From NCBI GenBank assembly GCA_913775305.1, contig CAJYIY010000094.1:26103-90102 (forward strand): a DNA stretch of 64,000 nucleotides, given 5' to 3'. A program made the translations under genes and the position numbers. Source of the DNA: an uncultured Erwinia sp. Lineage in GTDB: Bacteria > Pseudomonadota > Gammaproteobacteria > Enterobacterales > Enterobacteriaceae. The notes under the pieces are model-generated. The model worked only from the letters and a program-made list of their open reading frames with translations, had not been told where the DNA came from and did no database searches. Shown piece after piece: positions 37,029 through 49,167 of this stretch (its first letter is position 1; every line of letters begins with the position of its first letter).

Positions 37029-40000
37029 TCACTTATCGTTGCGCTCTCGCGGTTTACGCATGACCTCATTGATTTCAGGCTTATCAATTGGCCCGCTGAT
37101 GTGATAACGCAGCACTGAGATTTTGTTCCACAGTGGTCCCAGCACCTTGCTGGCGGCAAACACGGCGGCGCCGACGACCGGGTTAACGGCAAACGCCACG
37201 CCAACTCCAACCGTTGTAGAAATTTCCGGTGCCACTACTGCTTCCATATCTATCTGACGTGTGACCAGGTCCATTTTACCCTTCATGGCAATGTCTGCTT
37301 CCAGTCCATCCACCAGCAGGTTATCCGTGTGCATCACGCCATTTTCTATCCACGCGGTGCCGTTAATCGAATCAAACCAGAAGCCCTGACCAAAAGTGTC
37401 GCTGAAATCAAAGCGCAGCTTGCGGATCAGCGCATCGAAACTGACCAGACGCAGCAGCTGCCCGGCCCGCCCGGTAGAGACGTCGGTAATCTGCCCCGCG
37501 CCAAGATGCGATTTCAGCACGCCGCTCAGGGTTTCTTGTGAAGGCTGCCACGGTGAAGAACGCCAGTGTAAATCGTATTCCAGATTGAATGGCGCATCGC
37601 GCAGCGGGCTGCTGATGCCAAACCAGTTGGTCGCTTCGTTAATTTTTTTGCCACTCAGCACGCCTTTGAACGAAGTGCGCTGCGCGTCAGGCCGGTTAAC
37701 CCATTCACCGCTCACCGTCAGGCGCGCGTTACCACTATCGATCAGGCCATTCTCCAGTTTTAGCGTGTCGCCAACCGGAGTAAGAGAAGCCTGCATCCGG
37801 CCAAATTTTTGCCCGCGCAGCCAGCACTCGACGCAGTTGAGATTCAACGCGGGCCAGCGGCTGAAATCGACACGGGAGGCCTCACCGGGTAATGGAGCAC
37901 CGCCGCCCGAATTCTCCCACTGCGGGTTATAGTAGAGGTACTTGAGTTGGGCGCTCCACGGGCCAGCGCGTTTTATCGCCAGTGAACCGTCTACTTCTTT
38001 ACCCTGCGCCTGTACCGTTGTATCACCAGAGGCTTCCTGACTCAGCGTAAGATTGAGATCCTGCCAACGCTGGCCAGCCAGCTTCAGGGCTGGCGTATGC
38101 AGCCGGATATCACCCGGTAACGTGCTGCTTCCTGCTTTTTGGCTTTCCGAACCTGCACCAGCCAGCAGTGCTATCCACGCGCCACCGTCCAGTGGCGGCA
38201 GATTCAGCACCATGCCCTGAGCATCAGGCAGCTGGGGGAGACGTTTTACATCGTTTTCCCAGATGCCACGATCGATACGCAGTTCCTTACCCAACAGCCA
38301 GCGGCTGTTAAAGCGATGGCTGTTACCCACTGCACCACTGAGATTGAAGCTGGTCAGATTCCCCTTCGCCGTCAGCTTAACCGGCATATTCGCGGGTTTA
38401 TTAATATCCAGCGGAGAAGGTAAGTGACTGCTTACATTTTTCAGATCGCTGTCAATATCAACCTGATAACTGGCGCCACCACCGTGAGGGAGTGCAATTT
38501 GAACTTTACCCTGCCAGGGGAGATTTCCCGCCAGCTGCGATCTTGCCGCCGCCGGTATTGCGGTTATCTCACCCGGATGCCAGTCGGCCTGCAGATTCAC
38601 GCCAATCTTAAAGTCATTCGCGCCTTCCTGAGTGGTAAAGCTGACCGCCAGCGGCTGGCCAAACCAGCGGGCCTGCATCAGATCGCTTTTCAAATCACCA
38701 TTTTCGTAGGTGAACCGCCCGGACAGCTGCTCAAAGGTGGTATCAAGCGGTTTAATATGCAGAGAATTGTTTTTAAAGTTAACGTCACCTGTAGCGCGGA
38801 CCTGCTTGCCATCCAGCGGGATATCAATATGTAAGTTACCACTCACATCTCCGCCGACCTGCAGTTCATCCAGTGCAGCACCCAACGATGCCTTCAACGG
38901 GGAGTCGTTAAAATAGTCACGAACCTGGCTACCGCTGCCGCTAATTTCACCATCGATCAGCAGTTTTTCTTCCAGATAATCAGGAATTACCGCCGAGATA
39001 TTACGCCCCCGCACGTCACCCAGCTTCGTTTCTTCAGCCTTCATCCACAGGCCATTGTTCAGAAAGTCGAGATCGATCGCCAGATTTTCCAGCAGCGGCC
39101 AGCCGGGTTCGAATTCGTAGGTGGCTTTTCGCAGTGGCACCGCGACTTCAAACATGCCTTCATTGTGCTTGAACGGGAACTGATGCGGATTGCCGGCAAA
39201 GATCAGCGTGGCATTATCCACCTCTCCGCCTTTCAGTGCGCCGCTGAGATAGTTGGTCAGTGAGGTGCCCATCAGCGGCTCCGGAAAGTAGCGCCAGGCA
39301 TCAGCGGCATTGGTCAGCTTGATGCCAGCCAGAATATCCAGATGTGGCGGTTGCCCCTTCTGCTGCTGATAATGAAAATCACCGCGTGACCAGAGCGAAC
39401 GAGCCTGTATGTCAAGCTGCTCGCCGGATAATGACACCCCCCCGGCGCTATGCTGCCAGCTTAGTGCGCCGGAGGCCCGGCTGATTTCCAGCGGCGCGCG
39501 GAACATATCACCGTAGGGTAAGGTGGCCTGCTGCACGGCAAACGCCAGCTGCCCGTCTGCCACGCTTCCGGAAAGTGAACCGTTCAGATGCGTCATGCCC
39601 GGCAACAGCTTCCACTGCTGCCAGCTGAGATTTTGCCAACGGGCCTGGAAACGCGTCAGCTCTGGCTGACCCAGGGGAATATCCGCAGCCAACGATGTGA
39701 CTGCACCCCGCGGCTGCAGTGCGCGCCAGTTTTCCAGCAGTTCTGGTGACAGTTTGGCAAACAGCGGAATCAGCGGGTCGAGCGAACCTAAGTTCAGATG
39801 CGTGGCGCGCACGCGCAGTTCCGCCTGCTTATCGGGTCCCGGCAGCTCGCTGTCTTGCGGCAGCCAGAGCATTGACAGCTGGCCCTTAGGCCACGGATTG
39901 TCGTCGGTGATGAAACGCGTCTGGGGTATATTGAGCAGCCAGCCACGATTGAATCGGCTGATATGTGCGGTCAGGTTATCGACGCGTAAGTGATGCGGTT

Positions 40001-40820
40001 GATCGTCACCTTCCCACTTCGCTCCCCCACGCTTCAGCCAGACATCACCGCCCCAGATGTCACCGTTTTTCACTTCCATCCAGGCGGCAAGGCTGAATTT
40101 TGCGCTGTCGAGACTGGTATTATCGCGCATCCACTGCCCCAGCCACGGCTTGACGTCGACGTCATCAGCCTGCATCCAGACGCGGCCGGTATCCAGATAA
40201 CCGTTGCTGTCACTCAGATCGAGGCGAACCTGCACCATACCATGCTGACCGGTAATGCTGGAGAGGCTGACCAGCCCCTCTGCCCGATGACGATTGATTT
40301 CATTAAGCCAGGTGAGCTGAGGGATGGCCAGTTTGGCTCGTTGACCCGACGGGGTAACGAAGCTGGCTTCACTGTCACGCAGATCGAAGTGATCGAACTG
40401 CCGCAGAAACAGGTTATTGAGGCGGTCAGCTTTCAGATCGGTTTGACCGCCGCCGGTGAGCGGGGTGTTGGTTACCAGTTTAAGCTGCCAGAAGGTCAGA
40501 TCGCGAAACTGCCAGCGCAGATGCAGCAGGGACTGCCAGACATCCAGTGCCAGAGTGACACGCTGAATGCTGACGCTGCCACCGTCAGACAGCGCCACCT
40601 GAATATCCCGGATTTCCAGACGCGGGCCGAAAGATTCCCAGCTGCCAGCCAGTGAGCTGGCGGTCACCTGGCCGCCGACAGCGGACGAGACGCGTGCCAG
40701 CATCGGCTCGCGCCAGGTGTTCATATGCGGCATTACCAGGCGTAAGCCACTAACCAGCAGGGCAATTATCACAACCAACGTTGCGCCAGCCAGTAGCAAA
40801 ATCCTCGGCAGTTGCCTCAC
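37029..40820 (-). CDS. yhdP: AsmA-like phospholipid transport protein YhdP
   Basis: 1263 residues (E. coli 1266). One N-terminal inner-membrane anchor (about 6-28, LLLAGATLVVIIALLVSG), then a very long periplasmic beta-rich domain. YhdP, TamB and YdbH are bridge-like proteins needed for phospholipid transport to the outer membrane. The segment WQSLLHLRWQFRDLTFWQL is nearly identical to E. coli. Long overlapping open frames on the + strand (for example 39990-40655) are shadows. Confidence 0.95.
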   Translation of the reverse strand: MRQLPRILLLAGATLVVIIALLVSGLRLVMPHMNTWREPMLARVSSAVGGQVTASSLAGSWESFGPRLEIRDIQVALSDGGSVSIQRVTLALDVWQSLLHLRWQFRDLTFWQLKLVTNTPLTGGGQTDLKADRLNNLFLRQFDHFDLRDSEASFVTPSGQRAKLAIPQLTWLNEINRHRAEGLVSLSSITGQHGMVQVRLDLSDSNGYLDTGRVWMQADDVDVKPWLGQWMRDNTSLDSAKFSLAAWMEVKNGDIWGGDVWLKRGGAKWEGDDQPHHLRVDNLTAHISRFNRGWLLNIPQTRFITDDNPWPKGQLSMLWLPQDSELPGPDKQAELRVRATHLNLGSLDPLIPLFAKLSPELLENWRALQPRGAVTSLAADIPLGQPELTRFQARWQNLSWQQWKLLPGMTHLNGSLSGSVADGQLAFAVQQATLPYGDMFRAPLEISRASGALSWQHSAGGVSLSGEQLDIQARSLWSRGDFHYQQQKGQPPHLDILAGIKLTNAADAWRYFPEPLMGTSLTNYLSGALKGGEVDNATLIFAGNPHQFPFKHNEGMFEVAVPLRKATYEFEPGWPLLENLAIDLDFLNNGLWMKAEETKLGDVRGRNISAVIPDYLEEKLLIDGEISGSGSQVRDYFNDSPLKASLGAALDELQVGGDVSGNLHIDIPLDGKQVRATGDVNFKNNSLHIKPLDTTFEQLSGRFTYENGDLKSDLMQARWFGQPLAVSFTTQEGANDFKIGVNLQADWHPGEITAIPAAARSQLAGNLPWQGKVQIALPHGGGASYQVDIDSDLKNVSSHLPSPLDINKPANMPVKLTAKGNLTSFNLSGAVGNSHRFNSRWLLGKELRIDRGIWENDVKRLPQLPDAQGMVLNLPPLDGGAWIALLAGAGSESQKAGSSTLPGDIRLHTPALKLAGQRWQDLNLTLSQEASGDTTVQAQGKEVDGSLAIKRAGPWSAQLKYLYYNPQWENSGGGAPLPGEASRVDFSRWPALNLNCVECWLRGQKFGRMQASLTPVGDTLKLENGLIDSGNARLTVSGEWVNRPDAQRTSFKGVLSGKKINEATNWFGISSPLRDAPFNLEYDLHWRSSPWQPSQETLSGVLKSHLGAGQITDVSTGRAGQLLRLVSFDALIRKLRFDFSDTFGQGFWFDSINGTAWIENGVMHTDNLLVDGLEADIAMKGKMDLVTRQIDMEAVVAPEISTTVGVGVAFAVNPVVGAAVFAASKVLGPLWNKISVLRYHISGPIDKPEINEVMRKPRERNDK

Positions 40821-40860
40821 ATGCCTCTCCTTGTTTGGTTCCGGGGTAGCCGCTTTTACT

Positions 40861-42330
40861 CTACATCATTACTACGTCAAACTGTTCCTGCGTATAGAGT
40901 GGCTCAATCTGTACTTTAACCTGCTTGCCGACAAAGATTTCCACTTCTGCCAGCGCATGGGATTCATCGCTCTTCAGTGCCTCACCCACCGCAGGAGAAG
41001 CGTAAACGAGGAAGCGGTCGGAGTCATAAGCATGATGCACGCGAACGATCTCACGCATGATTTCATAACACACGGTTTCCACCGTTTTCAGGGTGCCGCG
41101 CCCTTTACATACCGGGCAGTCCTGGCACAGCACGTGCTCGATACTTTCGCGGGTACGCTTACGGGTCATTTCCACCAGGCCAAGCTGTGAGAAGCCGTTA
41201 ATACCGGTCTTCACCCGGTCTTTGCTCAGCGCCTGCTCAAGCGAGTGCAGAACCCGGCGACGGTGGTCTTCATTAGACATATCGATGAAGTCGATGATAA
41301 TGATGCCGCCGAGATTACGCAGCCGCAGCTGGCGGGCTATGGCCTGCGTGGCTTCGATATTGGTATTGAAGATGGTCTCTTCAAGATTACGGTGTCCGAC
41401 AAACGCACCGGTATTAATATCGATGGTGGTCATCGCTTCAGTCTGGTCGATAATCAAATAGCCACCGGATTTCAGCTCAACTTTACGATCCAGCGAACGC
41501 TGGATTTCGTTTTCCACATCGAACAGGTCGAAAATTGGCTGTTTGCCGGTATACAGCTCCAGCTTTGCGGTCATTTCCGGGATATATTCGCCCGTAAATT
41601 CAACCAGATGTTCAAAGGTCTGCCGCGAGTCAATGCGAATGCGGTCAAGCGCGGCACCGGCAAAATCACGCAGAATGCGCTGCGAAAGCGCAACTTCACC
41701 GTACAGACGATAGCGGGTTTGATTACGTTTCTTACGCTCAATCACCTTGGTCCACAGGCGCTTAAGAAATGCCGCATCCGAGGCCAGTTCTTCTTCACCC
41801 ACGCCTTCCGCAGCGGTGCGAATGATATAACCACCCAGCTCATCGCAGTAGCTGGAAACCACCTTCTTCAGGCGATCGCGTTCAGCTTCACTGTCAATGC
41901 GCTGTGAAACGCCAACGTGGGAGGCGCCCGGCATAAACACCAGATAGCGAGATGGCAGTGTAATATCAGTGGTCAGACGCGCACCTTTGGTTCCCAGCGG
42001 ATCTTTCACCACCTGTACCATCAGATCCTGTCCCTGACGAACCAATTCGGAGATATCCCTTACCGAGAAGTTTTTCTGCTCATCACCCGCAACGCATTCT
42101 GTATGCGGCATGATATCGGATGCGTGAAGGAAGGCCGCTTTCTCCAGTCCAATATCAACAAACGCTGCCTGCATACCGGGCAGTACCCGGCTGACGCGGC
42201 CTTTGTAAATATTACCGACGATGCCACGCCGTGCTTCACGCTCAATATGAATTTCCTGCAAAATGCCACCGTCAATGTAAGCAACGCGGGTTTCCGACGG
42301 CGTAATATTAACCAGCAGTTCAGCTGTCAT
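40861..42330 (-). CDS. rng: Ribonuclease G
   Basis: 489 residues, as in E. coli. RNase G matures the 5' end of 16S rRNA and degrades some mRNAs. S1 domain (about 35-130), catalytic domain with [14 protein letters not shown] (about 304-317) holding the Mg-binding Asp, and the zinc-link cysteines CPVCKGRG. It overlaps yhdE by 11 bp, as expected of one operon. Confidence 0.97.
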   Translation of the reverse strand: MTAELLVNITPSETRVAYIDGGILQEIHIEREARRGIVGNIYKGRVSRVLPGMQAAFVDIGLEKAAFLHASDIMPHTECVAGDEQKNFSVRDISELVRQGQDLMVQVVKDPLGTKGARLTTDITLPSRYLVFMPGASHVGVSQRIDSEAERDRLKKVVSSYCDELGGYIIRTAAEGVGEEELASDAAFLKRLWTKVIERKKRNQTRYRLYGEVALSQRILRDFAGAALDRIRIDSRQTFEHLVEFTGEYIPEMTAKLELYTGKQPIFDLFDVENEIQRSLDRKVELKSGGYLIIDQTEAMTTIDINTGAFVGHRNLEETIFNTNIEATQAIARQLRLRNLGGIIIIDFIDMSNEDHRRRVLHSLEQALSKDRVKTGINGFSQLGLVEMTRKRTRESIEHVLCQDCPVCKGRGTLKTVETVCYEIMREIVRVHHAYDSDRFLVYASPAVGEALKSDESHALAEVEIFVGKQVKVQIEPLYTQEQFDVVMM

Positions 42331-42913
42331 CTTGTCCTCTCACTTCACGCAGCGCCAGAAAGTTGCTGAACAGCTCTGCTGTTTCAACCAGAGGCAATCC
42401 CACCACTGCGTAATAACTTCCGTTAATTTTTCTGACAAAGTTTCCACCCAGTCCCTGAATACCATACGCACCGGCTTTGTCCATCGGTTCACCGCTGGCT
42501 ATGTAGTTACTGATATCATCTGGTGTCAGTGAGCGAAATGTCACATCGGTGACAACGAGGCAATCAAGCGCCCGCTGCCTGTCAGCAAACGCAACGGCGG
42601 TCATTACCTGATGGGTCTGACCGGAGAGCTTTGCCAGCATCTCGGCAGCAGTACTGGCATCGGCTGGTTTTTCCAGCACTTCATTATGTAATACGACAAT
42701 GGTATCTGCACCCAGTACGGGAAGATCCAGACTGGCTACAGCCACGCCAGCCCGTGCTTTTTCCAGCGCCAGCCGACGAACGTAGTGTTCGGCCTGTTCG
42801 CCGTGGCCACGCTGCTCCTCTACCTCAGTAGAAAGACGTTCAAATGACAAACCAAGCTGAGTCAGTAGCTCACGACGACGTGGAGAACCCGAAGCCAGAT
42901 ACAGGGATACCAT
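42320..42913 (-). CDS. yhdE: dTTP/UTP pyrophosphatase (Maf family, YhdE)
   Basis: 197 residues. Maf proteins hydrolyse non-canonical and some canonical nucleoside triphosphates. [15 protein letters not shown] at residues 7-21 is the phosphate-binding motif; GADTIVVL near 69 carries the catalytic Asp. Sits between mreD and rng as in E. coli. Confidence 0.95.
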   Translation of the reverse strand: MVSLYLASGSPRRRELLTQLGLSFERLSTEVEEQRGHGEQAEHYVRRLALEKARAGVAVASLDLPVLGADTIVVLHNEVLEKPADASTAAEMLAKLSGQTHQVMTAVAFADRQRALDCLVVTDVTFRSLTPDDISNYIASGEPMDKAGAYGIQGLGGNFVRKINGSYYAVVGLPLVETAELFSNFLALREVRGQDDS

Positions 42914-42922
42914 AATTGTCCT

Positions 42923-43411
42923 TTATTGCACGGCAAACTGGCGACGAATTTTTCTCATCAATAAGAACAGCCAGGGCCAGAGAATACCGTCAATGACGCT
43001 GCTCCAGAAAATTTCTGGCCTGAATGAAACGTTGATGACCAGGAATTCGGCCCAGAAGACAATCACATCCATCGCCAGCGACAGCACCATGACCATCAGT
43101 GCCTGTTGCCAAAGCGCCAGATTGCGAAACAGCTGGAACTTAAATGCCACCAGATAAGCGATAATACTCAATGCCAGCGCGCGCACGCCCAGCGTTGAGC
43201 CCGAGATGAGGTCCATTATAGATCCCATCACAAATCCCGTGCCGACATTTACCCGATGCGGCAGTGCCAGCACCCAATAAATTAAAATCAGCAACAGCCA
43301 TGATGGCCGGAACATATAAATCTGTTCCGGCCAGGGCATAATTTGCAACACCAATGCGACGAGGAATGAGAGCCAGATGACCCAGCGGCCATGGCTGCGG
43401 TAGCGACTCAA
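42923..43411 (-). CDS. mreD: Rod shape-determining protein MreD
   Basis: 162 residues, as in E. coli. An integral membrane protein of about five segments that joins MreC to the elongasome. The N-terminus [24 protein letters not shown] and [20 protein letters not shown] are recognisable. Overlaps the mreC stop by 4 bp. Confidence 0.95.
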   Translation of the reverse strand: MSRYRSHGRWVIWLSFLVALVLQIMPWPEQIYMFRPSWLLLILIYWVLALPHRVNVGTGFVMGSIMDLISGSTLGVRALALSIIAYLVAFKFQLFRNLALWQQALMVMVLSLAMDVIVFWAEFLVINVSFRPEIFWSSVIDGILWPWLFLLMRKIRRQFAVQ

Positions 43412-44460
43412 GGCTGACCTCCGCGCACGGGTGACTGACGGCGAATCTGCGCAGCTTCAGCTGAGGCGGATCCCGTTACCGCAGCCGTACCTGGCGCAGA
43501 ACTCCCATTTTCACTGGCAGCAGACGGCGCCGGTGGCCCCATCTCGCTCACCGGCGGCAGCACCTGAGGCATCATCTGCATCAGACGCTCATTGGCCACG
43601 CGGTGAACTTCATCCGGCGCCATTGGCATGGTGCCGTTGCGATCCGCGCCCCACAGCAGCAGCAGATAGCGCAGACGCTGCAGTCCGGCGGTCGGGCGCG
43701 CCTGAATCACCGTGTAAGCACGTTGCGTATCCACTTTCACCGATGACACGACGCCAACCGGATAACCTTCAGGGAAGCGCCCACCGAGGCCCGACGTCAC
43801 CAGGACATCGCCAACCCGAATATCGGTATTCCCCGGCAAATGCTCAAGCTGCAAATCTTCCGTGCAGCCATTGCCTGCCGCGATCACGCGGATATCGTTG
43901 CGCAGCACCTGGATTGGCAATGCATGTGAGGCATCACAGATCAGCAGCACGCGGCTGGTGATTTTACCAACGGCAACAACCTGTCCGACTACGCCTTTAT
44001 CGCTGATAACCGGCTGACCTTCGTAAACACCGTTTATGCTGCCTTTATCAATGACCACCTGGTCGGTATAGGGATCGCTACCGGTGGAGATGACCTGGGT
44101 CACCATTTTGTGTTCATCCTGACGCAGCGGTGAACCCAGCAGCTCGCGCAGGCGAGCGTTTTCCTGCTTGAATTGACCCAGCATCAACAATTCGCTGTTT
44201 TTGAGGATCAGCTCACGACGTAAGGCTTTATTTTCAAGCTCAAGCTGCTGGCGGGAGGCCAATGTTTCAGAAACATCGTCCAGAATTTGACGCGGCCCAT
44301 TGGCCAGAAAGTAGAATGGACTAACGGCGGTATCCATATAGGTACGTATTTGGGTAAAAGCCCCCATACGACTATCGGCAACAATCACGCCTATTGCCAC
44401 AATAACCGCTAAAAATAAGCGTAACTGCAGGGAAGGCCCCCTGCTGAACATTGGCTTCAT
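43408..44460 (-). CDS. mreC: Rod shape-determining protein MreC
   Basis: 350 residues (E. coli 367). Membrane segment about 15-31, a coiled coil (about 68-105) and a periplasmic beta-domain pair that binds PBP2. The C-terminal tail is rich in Pro, Ser and Ala. The ATG at 44460 starts [15 protein letters not shown], nearly identical to E. coli; the longer frame to 44568 overlaps the mreB 3' end and terminator. Second gene of mreBCD. Confidence 0.95.
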   Translation of the reverse strand: MKPMFSRGPSLQLRLFLAVIVAIGVIVADSRMGAFTQIRTYMDTAVSPFYFLANGPRQILDDVSETLASRQQLELENKALRRELILKNSELLMLGQFKQENARLRELLGSPLRQDEHKMVTQVISTGSDPYTDQVVIDKGSINGVYEGQPVISDKGVVGQVVAVGKITSRVLLICDASHALPIQVLRNDIRVIAAGNGCTEDLQLEHLPGNTDIRVGDVLVTSGLGGRFPEGYPVGVVSSVKVDTQRAYTVIQARPTAGLQRLRYLLLLWGADRNGTMPMAPDEVHRVANERLMQMMPQVLPPVSEMGPPAPSAASENGSSAPGTAAVTGSASAEAAQIRRQSPVRGGQP

Positions 44461-44486
44461 AAAATCGGCGTTTTCCTCGACAACAT

Positions 44487-44519
44487 GAAAAAGGAGTGCG
44501 GGCAGCGTCCCGTCACTCC
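44487..44519 (-). terminator. Intercistronic terminator between mreB and mreC
   Basis: GGAGTG/CACTCC and CGGG/CCCG pair with a one-base bulge (44493-44519), and on the - strand TTTTTC follows. Such a partial terminator would make mreB transcripts exceed mreCD transcripts. Confidence 0.75.
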
Positions 44520-44530
44520 CTTCAGGCAAA

Positions 44531-45887
<1,357 letters not shown>

Positions 45888-47837
45888 CTAAACTCGATAT
45901 CTTTGCGAATATTTTTTCACGTTGCTGTTGACCGGCTGCGAGGACGCAAAAAAGTCCCCCTGACCACCGGTAACACCCAGCTCAACCAGAGTTTGCCACT
46001 CCTCTTTAAAACGCACGCCGGCGGCAAAAACCCGGGTTGATGTATGCTTGCAGCTCTCAATCAGACTTTGTACAAACAGCTGGTTTTCCGTACGCCGCTC
46101 AATATTCCGCACCAGCCCCGGATGCAGCTTGATCAGCTCCACCTGAAACTGCCGTATATAAGCGGTGCTCACCACCGTCAACCCTGCCTGATTGATGGCC
46201 ACGCGGCAGCCGAAACCATAAATCAAACGAAACACCGGATCTAACCGGTTGAAGTGTTGACACACATCCGCTTCTGCAAGTTCAAATAAAATACGTTTTC
46301 TTTGTGATTTAGTGCATTGAAGCAGGCTGTCGCGCAGCCAGTTGAGGAAACTACGCTGTAGTAAGGAGTCCAGCGTCAGGGGAATCGCCAGCGTTTCTTC
46401 AGGCCATAATTCGACCAGCGTCAGGATCCGCGTCACCATCTGACGGTCATAGCGTTCCGCCAGTCCAAGCTGCAACGCCAGAGGCAAATATTCTGCGGCC
46501 AGCAGCTCTTTTTCGCCGTCAAAAATGCGTGGCATCATCTCACGATGATGGACCTTACCTTCGCTGGTCACCGCCGGTTTCTGATAAAGACGGGGACCGC
46601 CACGGTTAACGGTATTCTCCAGCAGCGTGCGCCATTTTACGCTACCACGTCCCAGTTCCTGGAGCGCGCCTTCACCCACCGACCAGCTGTTCCCCCCCTG
46701 CAGTGCTGCCTGGCGGGTTGCCAGCTCCGCGTTTTCCATGACCTGCAGCGTGGTCTGCCCGCTGCGCCAGCCACTGATCCCGATATGGATCATATCTTCA
46801 CGATCCAGCATGCGGGTGGGAGGTAGCGTATCAACGGCCTTGATCAACTGTGATGCAATGCCATCCGCATCTTTAACGCTGCGGTGTGGCAGCAACACGG
46901 CAAAGTCGCTGCGAAAGTAACGTGCCAGCAGCGCACCGGGATAGCGTAAAACAAAGGTCGACAGCAGATTAACCAGGGCGAACAGATAGTCCTGAACCTC
47001 GCTATGTCCCCATCGTTCACGCAGCGTGTCAAAATCCGGCAGGCGGATCATCATTACCATACCATGGGTGCCCACCGCTTCGGGATCTTCCAGCAACGTG
47101 GTCAGTTGATTGTCAAAGAACAGACGATTATTGAGTCCCGTACGCGGATCCTGGGCGGCAAAAGTACGAATCAGCGTATCGACCCGAAAATGCTGCTCAC
47201 CGGCCTCTTTCAGATCGGCCAGCAGCAGGTCAATTGCGCTGCTGGCTTTTGCTGGCCATTCATGTACCGATCCCGGTCGTACGCTGGCGCGCTCGCCGCG
47301 GATTACCGCTTCGGCACGTACCTCCAGCTTCTCCAGTCCTTTCAGCTGTCGGTAAAGCCAGCGATGGGCCTGTGCCAGTAAAAATGCCATGATTGCGACA
47401 ACCGCCACGATAGCCAGCAGCGTTGAGGCACCCATCATCGAGCTGAACCAGGTTTTGATCGGATCGATCCGCATAATGCGCAGGGTTAAATGAGGATGCT
47501 GGCGAAGATGAATATCGGTCTGGCGAAAGCGGTTTGGTCCATCATCCCGCAGCGACTGCTGATGCCGGGTAACCTGCAGCAACGTGCTGCTGCCATCGTT
47601 AAGCTCGACGCGCTCGATCTGCAAGGGGTTCATGACCTGATAGAGCCAGGAAGAAATTTCCTGCGGAGATTGGGTAGATAAAGCGGTATCGACATCATCA
47701 GCCATACGCTCAATCCGAAACTCTGCTTTCTGGCTGCTCACATAAAAGAAGCTGAGTACGCAGCCCGCCAGCATTAGCAACATCCCTAATGTACAGAGCA
47801 GCGTGATAATCGCAGAAAGTTTGGTGGTTAATCGCAT
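45888..47837 (-). CDS. csrD: RNase E specificity factor CsrD
   Basis: 649 residues (E. coli 646). CsrD targets the sRNAs CsrB and CsrC for decay and so raises free CsrA. Two membrane segments (about 10-32 and 134-158), a HAMP-like part, then degenerate GGDEF (YFRSDFAVLLPH) and EAL (HREMMPRIF) domains that lack catalytic residues, so it should not make or break c-di-GMP. The start MRLTTK follows E. coli; an ATG 12 bp upstream is also possible, and neither has a good ribosome binding site. Confidence 0.93.
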   Translation of the reverse strand: MRLTTKLSAIITLLCTLGMLLMLAGCVLSFFYVSSQKAEFRIERMADDVDTALSTQSPQEISSWLYQVMNPLQIERVELNDGSSTLLQVTRHQQSLRDDGPNRFRQTDIHLRQHPHLTLRIMRIDPIKTWFSSMMGASTLLAIVAVVAIMAFLLAQAHRWLYRQLKGLEKLEVRAEAVIRGERASVRPGSVHEWPAKASSAIDLLLADLKEAGEQHFRVDTLIRTFAAQDPRTGLNNRLFFDNQLTTLLEDPEAVGTHGMVMMIRLPDFDTLRERWGHSEVQDYLFALVNLLSTFVLRYPGALLARYFRSDFAVLLPHRSVKDADGIASQLIKAVDTLPPTRMLDREDMIHIGISGWRSGQTTLQVMENAELATRQAALQGGNSWSVGEGALQELGRGSVKWRTLLENTVNRGGPRLYQKPAVTSEGKVHHREMMPRIFDGEKELLAAEYLPLALQLGLAERYDRQMVTRILTLVELWPEETLAIPLTLDSLLQRSFLNWLRDSLLQCTKSQRKRILFELAEADVCQHFNRLDPVFRLIYGFGCRVAINQAGLTVVSTAYIRQFQVELIKLHPGLVRNIERRTENQLFVQSLIESCKHTSTRVFAAGVRFKEEWQTLVELGVTGGQGDFFASSQPVNSNVKKYSQRYRV

Positions 47838-48063
47838 CCTTGTGCCCATTCAACTGCGGTGACAGATACGCCATTAACGGTATTAAATGCACGTAGATTA
47901 ATGGCAGGTGGATATCAGGCACCCTCGCCTGAGTAACACGGAATGGAAAAATACCACAACCCGGATAACCTTTGCTTGTCTGGTGTCAGATAATCAGAGT
48001 TTTCTGCGAGTATAGCCGTCCGGGGTACTTTTTTCATTGAACAACCGATTTCAGGAGATTCGT

Positions 48064-49041
48064 ATGCAGGCACTGGTTCTTGAACAGGCAGACGGCAAAA
48101 CGCTGGCCACCCTTCAGCAGGTCGACAGCCGTCGTCTACCACCGGGTGAAGTGACCGTCGATATTGAGTGGTCAGGGATTAACTATAAAGACGCGCTGGC
48201 CATTACCGGTAAGGGAAAGATTGTCCGCCAGTTTCCAATGATTCCCGGTATTGATTTCGCTGGAAAAGTCCGTACCAGCAGCGATCCCCGCTTTCATACC
48301 GGCCAGTCGGTGGTGCTCACCGGCTGGGGCGTTGGCGAGAATCACTGGGGCGGGCTGGCAGAACAGGCGCGAGTAGAAGCGGACTGGCTGGTTGCACTCC
48401 CTGAAGGCCTGGAGGCACGTCAGGCAATGATTATTGGTACCGCCGGGTTGACCGCCATGCTTTGTGTAATGGCGCTGGAAGAAGGTGGCGTGACGCCGGA
48501 AAGCGGCGAGGTGCTGGTCACTGCGGCCAGTGGCGGCGTAGGCAGCACGGCCATCACGCTGCTGCACGCGCTGGGTTATCGGGTCACTGCCGTCAGTGGC
48601 CGCGCGTCCACCTGCGACTATTTACGCCAGTTGGGCGCACAACACATTTTACCGCGCAGCGCATTTTGCGATGCTTCCCGTCCACTGGAGAAACAGCGCT
48701 GGGCCGGCGCGATCGATGCCGCTGGTGGTCAGGTGCTGGCCAGCGTACTGGCGCAAACCGCATGGGGCGGCGTCGTTGCCGCCTGCGGCCTGGCCGGCGG
48801 CTTCGATCTGCCCACCAGCGTGATGCCGTTTATTTTGCGTAACGTCCGTCTGCAGGGCGTTGATTCCGTGATGAGCCCGACAGCACGCCGCATTGCCGCC
48901 TGGAAACGCCTGGTAAAAGTGCTGCCAGCCTCGTTTTATCAGCAGGTCACGCGCGAAATCTCGCTGTCACAGGCCGCGGAGGCCGCTGAAAAGTTGTTAG
49001 ATAATCAGATAACTGGCCGGACGCTGGTACGGATTCGTTGA
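48064..49041 (+). CDS. acuI: Acrylyl-CoA reductase AcuI
   Basis: 325 residues (E. coli 324). An NADPH-dependent MDR-family reductase without the zinc residues, which reduces the toxic acryloyl-CoA to propionyl-CoA. Blocks NYKDALAITGKGKI, GIDFAGKVRTS, GWGVGENHWGGLAEQARV, and the cofactor motif ASGGVGSTA. AGGAG at 48052 supports the ATG at 48064; the longer frame from 48037 lacks homology. Divergent from csrD. Confidence 0.95.
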   Translation: MQALVLEQADGKTLATLQQVDSRRLPPGEVTVDIEWSGINYKDALAITGKGKIVRQFPMIPGIDFAGKVRTSSDPRFHTGQSVVLTGWGVGENHWGGLAEQARVEADWLVALPEGLEARQAMIIGTAGLTAMLCVMALEEGGVTPESGEVLVTAASGGVGSTAITLLHALGYRVTAVSGRASTCDYLRQLGAQHILPRSAFCDASRPLEKQRWAGAIDAAGGQVLASVLAQTAWGGVVAACGLAGGFDLPTSVMPFILRNVRLQGVDSVMSPTARRIAAWKRLVKVLPASFYQQVTREISLSQAAEAAEKLLDNQITGRTLVRIR

Positions 49042-49048
49042 TTCCTTC

Positions 49049-49070
49049 GCCCCGGTTTGCTCGCCGGGGC
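49049..49070. repeat. Hairpin after acuI
   Basis: GCCCCGG (49049-49055) and CCGGGGC (49064-49070) with an 8-base loop, 7 bp downstream of the stop codon. No T-run; possibly a Rho-aided or mRNA-stabilising end. Confidence 0.55.
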
Positions 49071-49167
49071 AGGTTACCCACCAATTCTCTATTTTTCTGC
49101 AAACCCTCGCTGAAACTTCTTATCCAGGCCATGCTCTAATCTTCACAGGTTCTAGCGAGAATGCCCC

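Noticed and set aside
39990..40655. 221-codon open frame on the + strand within yhdP
   Set aside because: Antisense shadow; yhdP homology covers the whole region without interruption.
45888..47837. Active c-di-GMP enzyme
   Set aside because: GGDEF and EAL signature residues are replaced (RSDFA, EMM), and the gene position next to mreB identifies CsrD.
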